Below are positions 6,708 to 9,351 of a DNA stretch of 9,351 nucleotides, one piece after another. This DNA is from Verrucomicrobiota bacterium (GTDB lineage Bacteria; Verrucomicrobiota; Verrucomicrobiia; Chthoniobacterales; JAFAMB01). The stretch lies in assembly GCA_019242435.1 (NCBI GenBank), contig JAFAVN010000419.1:1-9351 (forward strand), written 5' to 3'. Under the pieces are notes generated by a model. The model did not search any database, was not told where the DNA came from, and worked only from the letters and a program-made list of their open reading frames with translations. Numbering within the stretch: the stretch's first letter is position 1; each line of letters begins with the position of its first letter. Made by a program: the position numbers and the translations under genes.

Positions 6708-7327
6708 AACGGCGGGGAGAGTTTCCAGGAATTGCTACGGTTGATGTATGTATTAACCTGGTACTGGTTTTCGCCGTTCTGCTTCGGCTCAGCATCGTCA
6801 TGATCAATGCTGAGCAGCAAAAAAATCAGCTACAAAACCATGCTGCTTTCCTGGTGAAGATCAATTGGCCCGGTGAAAGCAATGATGATGTCGATCTCTA
6901 CGTGGCCGATCCTCTCAATAACATCGTGTATTTCCGACAGAAGCAAATCGGATTGATGAGCTTGGATAGAGATGACACCGGCCATCAGCAAAACATGGTG
7001 ACTTTGCCTGATGGAAGAGTAGTCCAATCTCAATTTAACGAAGAGCAAGTTAATATTCGGGGCATTGTCGAGGGTGAATACGTTGTTAATGTGCATATGT
7101 ACCGAAAAAGCGATAATCGCCCTACCAAAGTTGAAATTGCACTATTCAAATCCAGCGGCGGAGATCAGATGGAAGTCCACAAACAAGTCGTCACGCTTTC
7201 GGCGGAACGCCAGGAGGAAACCGCTTTTCGGTTCACGTTAACCAAAGATGGAGATGTGGTCGGCGTTAACCGGTTACCGAGACGCTTTGTAGACCAACTA
7301 CAAAACTCAAGGAGGCGCCAGCTTTAA
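6704..7327 (+). CDS. ExbD/TolR-like anchor with C-terminal DVDLxV (DUF2135/YfaP-like) domain
   Basis: A 207-residue protein starting at a GTG that overlaps the upstream stop (GTGA). A short basic N-terminus is followed by one membrane helix (about 12-33) with Asp14 at its start (ATVDVCINLVLVFAVL). This matches the conserved proton-carrying Asp of ExbD/TolR/MotB helices. The helix also holds Arg28, which is unusual. The remainder should be extracytoplasmic: a beta-rich domain with DDVDLYVADP (61-70), LDRDDTG (87-93) and EGEYVVNVHMYR (123-134), resembling the DUF2135/YfaP type fold, where such acidic strands may bind metal. No TolR-like or OmpA-like peptidoglycan-binding motif is seen. The GTG start is needed to include Asp14; the next in-frame ATG lies after the helix. 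The stator-like role is inferred from the helix plus its partner gene. Confidence 0.72.
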   Translation: MKRRGEFPGIATVDVCINLVLVFAVLLRLSIVMINAEQQKNQLQNHAAFLVKINWPGESNDDVDLYVADPLNNIVYFRQKQIGLMSLDRDDTGHQQNMVTLPDGRVVQSQFNEEQVNIRGIVEGEYVVNVHMYRKSDNRPTKVEIALFKSSGGDQMEVHKQVVTLSAERQEETAFRFTLTKDGDVVGVNRLPRRFVDQLQNSRRRQL

Positions 7328-7331
7328 TCTG

Positions 7332-7889
7332 ATGCAAACGCTCGCCATTCCAATTGCATTTCTTTTTCTTTGCTGCCTCTTTCTGTGGATAATTATCGGG
7401 GCTAGCGGCCGCTGGTGGTTGAAATTGATCCTAATGATCACGGCCGCAGTAATCAGTTACGCCTCGTGGGTCACGCTGGATAGTTATTTTGGCTCTCCAA
7501 AGCCGACTGAACTAAAGGCAATGTCAGGCCAGACGGCATTCTTATTCTGGGTCACTATTAATGAACCAGATGGGCAAAGGGATGCCGGGTCGATCTGCAT
7601 GTGGCTCCGGCCGGCCCGTGAAGCCAGTCCCAAGCTTTATCAGTTTCCCTATTCGCGGAGTCTGCACGAGACCAGCCAAGGATTTTTGGACGAGATTCTA
7701 AAGAACAACGGTTCTCCGATTCAGATAGCATTCACTAACGAATCGAAACAAGGAGAGCAGGCTACCACAGGGAATGGCAACGGCGTTAGGCCGCCCAACG
7801 GCGGCGCCCGCGGAAAACTAGCGTATCAGAGCGAACCTCGAGTCTATGAATTACCTCCGGTTAAACTGCCCGATAAAATGACTAAGTAG
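7332..7889 (+). CDS. Two-helix membrane protein of unknown function, third gene of the channel operon
   Basis: A 185-residue protein I do not recognise as a named family. Two hydrophobic helices (about 4-24 and 29-49) are joined by a short charged turn (ASGRWW), so the long remainder faces one side, most likely the periplasm if the termini are out. That part contains FWVTINEPDGQRDAGSICMWLRP (72-94), then YQFPYSRSLHE (103-113), an Asn/Gly/Pro-rich stretch (about 140-163) and a proline-rich end (ELPPVKLPDK). It starts 4 nt after the previous stop; GGAGG at 7311-7315 is about 16 nt upstream, farther than usual, so coupled re-initiation is likely. No alternative in-frame start is nearby. Its fixed place after the channel pair suggests an accessory part of the same complex. 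Confidence 0.72.
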   Translation: MQTLAIPIAFLFLCCLFLWIIIGASGRWWLKLILMITAAVISYASWVTLDSYFGSPKPTELKAMSGQTAFLFWVTINEPDGQRDAGSICMWLRPAREASPKLYQFPYSRSLHETSQGFLDEILKNNGSPIQIAFTNESKQGEQATTGNGNGVRPPNGGARGKLAYQSEPRVYELPPVKLPDKMTK

Positions 7890-7946
7890 GGCAGCGGCCA
7901 CAGTGCTCCTCAGGCCGTTTACAGACACTACCTAAGATTGTCGAAC

Positions 7947-7974
7947 GTCTTTCTGTCCCGCAGGGACAGAAGAC
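7947..7974. terminator. Strong hairpin between convergent genes
   Basis: GTCTTTCTGTCCC (7947-7959) pairs with GGGACAGAAGAC (7963-7974) around a 3-nt loop, with one bulged T. It sits between the end of the channel operon (7889) and the end of the minus-strand gene (8013), as expected for a shared terminator. No T-tract follows on either strand, so it may instead be a REP-like palindrome or an mRNA-end stabiliser. Confidence 0.5.
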
Positions 7975-8012
7975 CACAGCGTCACTAGAGTCTTCTGAGA
8001 TTATTTGCCCGA

Positions 8013-8381
8013 TCAGATGCTATCACCATCCCCGGACGCTTTTGCGACATCCTCCGGAGTCATAAACCTGTGCTCGTTGGTCACCGGGTCATAAATAATC
8101 ACCGTCAGACAGAGCGCCTTGTGCTGTTCGTTAATACCGCAATAGAACTCGACCAACGCGACCCACCTACTTTCGCCGTAAATCCTTTTGACGAAGAACG
8201 GCGTTTCCGCCTTGATCGCTAAAAATGGCGGTCTCTCGAGATACTCGTACAGGGCAGTTCTGATGAACGACTGCGCGGCAGACCCGTCCTGGATAGCAGT
8301 TGGCTTTTTTTGCTCATCGTCCGAAGGCGCCTCGGCCAGGGCTCCGACGCCCAGCAATAACAGGACTAAAACTATCTTCAT
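8013..8381 (-). CDS. Small exported protein of unknown function
   Basis: A 122-residue protein read on the minus strand. The N-terminus is a clear signal peptide: MKIVLVLLLLGVGALAEA, with a probable cleavage at AEA-PS near residue 18. The mature part begins with an acidic/lysine-rich linker (SDDEQKKP) and continues with a folded region: FIRTALYEYLERPPF (39-53), TPFFVKRIYGESRWVALVEFY (60-80), two cysteines (81 and 91) that could form a disulfide, and IIYDPVTNEHRFM (95-107). The alternating aromatic/charged strands suggest a small beta-sheet domain of the kind used for secreted NTF2/lipocalin-like folds, but I cannot assign a family. A good Shine-Dalgarno sequence (AAGGGGG, complement of 8389-8395) lies 7 nt before the ATG. 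It converges on the channel operon, so co-function is not implied. Confidence 0.72.
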   Translation of the reverse strand: MKIVLVLLLLGVGALAEAPSDDEQKKPTAIQDGSAAQSFIRTALYEYLERPPFLAIKAETPFFVKRIYGESRWVALVEFYCGINEQHKALCLTVIIYDPVTNEHRFMTPEDVAKASGDGDSI

Positions 8382-8405
8382 TGGCGTACCCCCTTTTCGA
8401 TGCTT

Positions 8406-8421
8406 AACAGTCCAAACTGTT
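8406..8421. promoter_or_regulatory. Operator-like dyad AACAGT-N4-ACTGTT
   Basis: A perfect 6-bp inverted repeat with a 4-bp spacer, 25 bp upstream of the minus-strand start at 8381 and just outside its ribosome binding site. The position fits a repressor site or a leader hairpin. A second small dyad, GAGGAA-CATCA-TTCCTC, follows at 8433-8449. Confidence 0.35.
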
Positions 8422-8432
8422 ACTTAACCGCA

Positions 8433-8449
8433 GAGGAACATCATTCCTC
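8433..8449. promoter_or_regulatory. Small dyad GAGGAA-N5-TTCCTC
   Basis: A perfect 6-bp stem with a 5-nt loop in the region upstream of the minus-strand gene. It could be a hairpin or protein-binding site. From here to 8655 I see no gene, no repeat shared with the MITE, and no clear promoter. Confidence 0.25.
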
Positions 8450-8655
8450 GCCTAACCGGTTATCTCAGCATTTTACGGGCCTAAGTTGAACACGCTGCTG
8501 GAATTCACTGCGTATCCCTCATGCAATAGCCAAAACATCCTCTCCTTTCGGCAGGCGGTGGCACGTAACCCCGCCATTTTCAGTACCAGAACAAACTTCT
8601 TACCGGTTACGCAGCACGTCAACTCCGAGTCAAAAGCTGCTTCTCGGCGGCTTTA

Positions 8656-8903
8656 ACGAAGAAGCACTTGTTCTTAAAAGTTATTTTGCGGCCTCACTAC
8701 CCTGGTCGTCGTTTTTCTGTCTCTACTACTGGCGCCAAATCAAGCTCTCAATCTGAATCCGGTGGCTAAAACGATGATAGGAGTGATGGTTCTGGTCTAT
8801 GCGATCGCCGCTATTTGGTTGCGCCATGCTCTGCTGGCAGACGGATCAGGCGTTAGAAGACTTGGAGCGCAGCGCCGAATTACCGGAGAAGTTAACTATT
8901 TAG
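8656..8903 (+). pseudogene. Decayed copy of the MotA/TolQ/ExbB-like gene (N-terminal part only)
   Basis: Reads as the first 75-80 codons of the gene at 6129, split over three frames. Frame 1 (from 8656) gives TKKHLFLK, with ACG where the intact gene has ATG. Frame 2 (about 8690-8815) gives LTTLVVVFLSLLLAPNQAL and then NPVAKTMIGVMVLVYAIAA, matching TLITLVVIFLTLIVAQNQAL and SPVAKVMVGVIVLVYTIAT. After one inserted base near 8810-8820, frame 3 gives LCWQTDQALEDLERSAE and stops at 8901-8903. The second half with the channel helices (PYIGLLGAITG) is absent. No copy of the second or third operon gene follows. It is therefore a relic and not a functional gene. A long open frame across it in frame 2 is an accident of the shift. 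Confidence 0.85.
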
Positions 8904-8994
8904 TGCATCGAGTCAGTAGGAGGCATACGGTTGACTTCCAAAGGCTGCCTGTTCGAGCAATGGCTATCCAAAGATTTTTAGTTTACGTTCGTTT

Positions 8995-9351
8995 ATGGAA
9001 TCGAAGGCATGGCTTGAGACGCTGCTGCCTAAGCAATTCATTCAGCGGGTGCTTGGCAAGCTGCCAAATCGCCCGTTTGAACAGCGACTGCGCTGGGATT
9101 TATTCAAACGGCCCGATTACGCTTATGGTGTTTATCAAGCCGCTCTGCAGGCTCGGGCGCTGGGCATTCCCCGCATCTGTGCGATTGAGTTTGGGGTTGC
9201 CGGAGGGAACGGTTTGCTCGCGTTGGAAGATGTCGCAGACCAGGTAACCAAACACGTTGGTGTAGGAGTCGATACTTATGGATTCGATACCGGGACGGGA
9301 ATGCCGGCCCCGGTAGACTACCGGGATATGCCTTATCTATGGCAACCGGGC
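8995..9351 (+). CDS. Class I SAM-dependent methyltransferase-like protein, cut by window edge
   Basis: An open frame from the ATG at 8995 to the last base (119 codons, no stop). After a helical N-terminal segment (about 1-60), residues 63-74 (AIEFGVAGGNGL) fit motif I of Rossmann-type SAM-dependent methyltransferases, with Glu65 in the usual acidic position. Asp93 (GVGVDTYGFDTGTGMP, 90-104) lies where an acidic residue contacts the SAM ribose or begins motif II, and the GFDTGTGMP stretch resembles the GFDSFEGLP pattern of TylF-like small-molecule or glycan methyltransferases. The end of the visible part is DYRDMPYLWQPG. The C-terminal half is outside the window, so the substrate cannot be judged. 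No obvious Shine-Dalgarno sequence precedes 8995; the frame is open back to 8935, without a better start. Confidence 0.75.
   Translation, partial: MESKAWLETLLPKQFIQRVLGKLPNRPFEQRLRWDLFKRPDYAYGVYQAALQARALGIPRICAIEFGVAGGNGLLALEDVADQVTKHVGVGVDTYGFDTGTGMPAPVDYRDMPYLWQPG

Noticed and set aside
6129..7889. Zorya-type phage defence system
   Set aside because: Only a channel/anchor pair is shared in principle; there is no long ZorA tail, no OmpA-like domain in the anchor and no ZorC/ZorD/ZorE-like gene in the window.
8762..9247. Plus-strand open frame of 161 codons
   Set aside because: Its first part is the middle frame of the decayed channel gene and the rest runs out of frame through the methyltransferase gene; a composite accident.
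1..9351. CRISPR array, tRNA or rRNA genes
   Set aside because: No regularly spaced repeats, no cloverleaf-like segments with conserved T-loop, and no rRNA-like sequence were seen by eye on either strand.

Overview
The window looks like a moderate-GC soil or environmental bacterium of the Acidobacteria/Verrucomicrobia type. This is inferred from the gene families (DUF4118 sensor kinase, Rcp1-like regulator, FixL-like hybrid kinase, a MerA/Lpd-like reductase with an unusual redox motif, DUF302), from a TA/CTAG-targeted miniature element, and from a short TTTGCGTC-type tandem repeat before the first gene. The lineage guess is weak. No tRNA, rRNA or CRISPR array was seen.

Positions 164-3721 hold a tight three-gene signalling operon: a four-helix membrane PAS histidine kinase, a free-standing Rcp1-like response regulator (ATGA overlap), and a soluble REC-PAS-histidine kinase. 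Together they can form a phosphorelay. None carries a DNA-binding output domain. Downstream at 4033-5430 is a flavin disulfide oxidoreductase, which originally followed the kinase by about 23 bp.

A 286-bp miniature inverted-repeat element (3721-4006, flanked by TA within CTAG) has inserted exactly at the kinase stop codon and now separates the two genes. A second copy of the same element (5451-5618), in the opposite orientation and missing its far end, lies just after the oxidoreductase, so that gene sits between inverted element copies. The truncated copy runs into a DUF302 gene (5642-6019).

Positions 6129-7889 hold the most interesting unit: three translationally coupled membrane-protein genes. 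The first is a MotA/TolQ/ExbB-like channel subunit. The second has an ExbD/TolR-like single helix with an N-terminal Asp but ends in a DVDLxV-type (DUF2135/YfaP-like) domain instead of a usual stator domain. The third is a two-helix protein of unknown function. This looks like an ion-driven stator-type machine with an uncharacterised extracytoplasmic part. A decayed copy of the first gene (8656-8903; start codon lost, two frame changes) lies about 0.8 kb downstream of the operon, so this channel family has been duplicated and lost locally.

Between them, on the minus strand, is a small exported protein gene (8013-8381), convergent with the operon and separated from it by a strong hairpin. The window ends inside a class I SAM methyltransferase-like gene (8995 to the edge).
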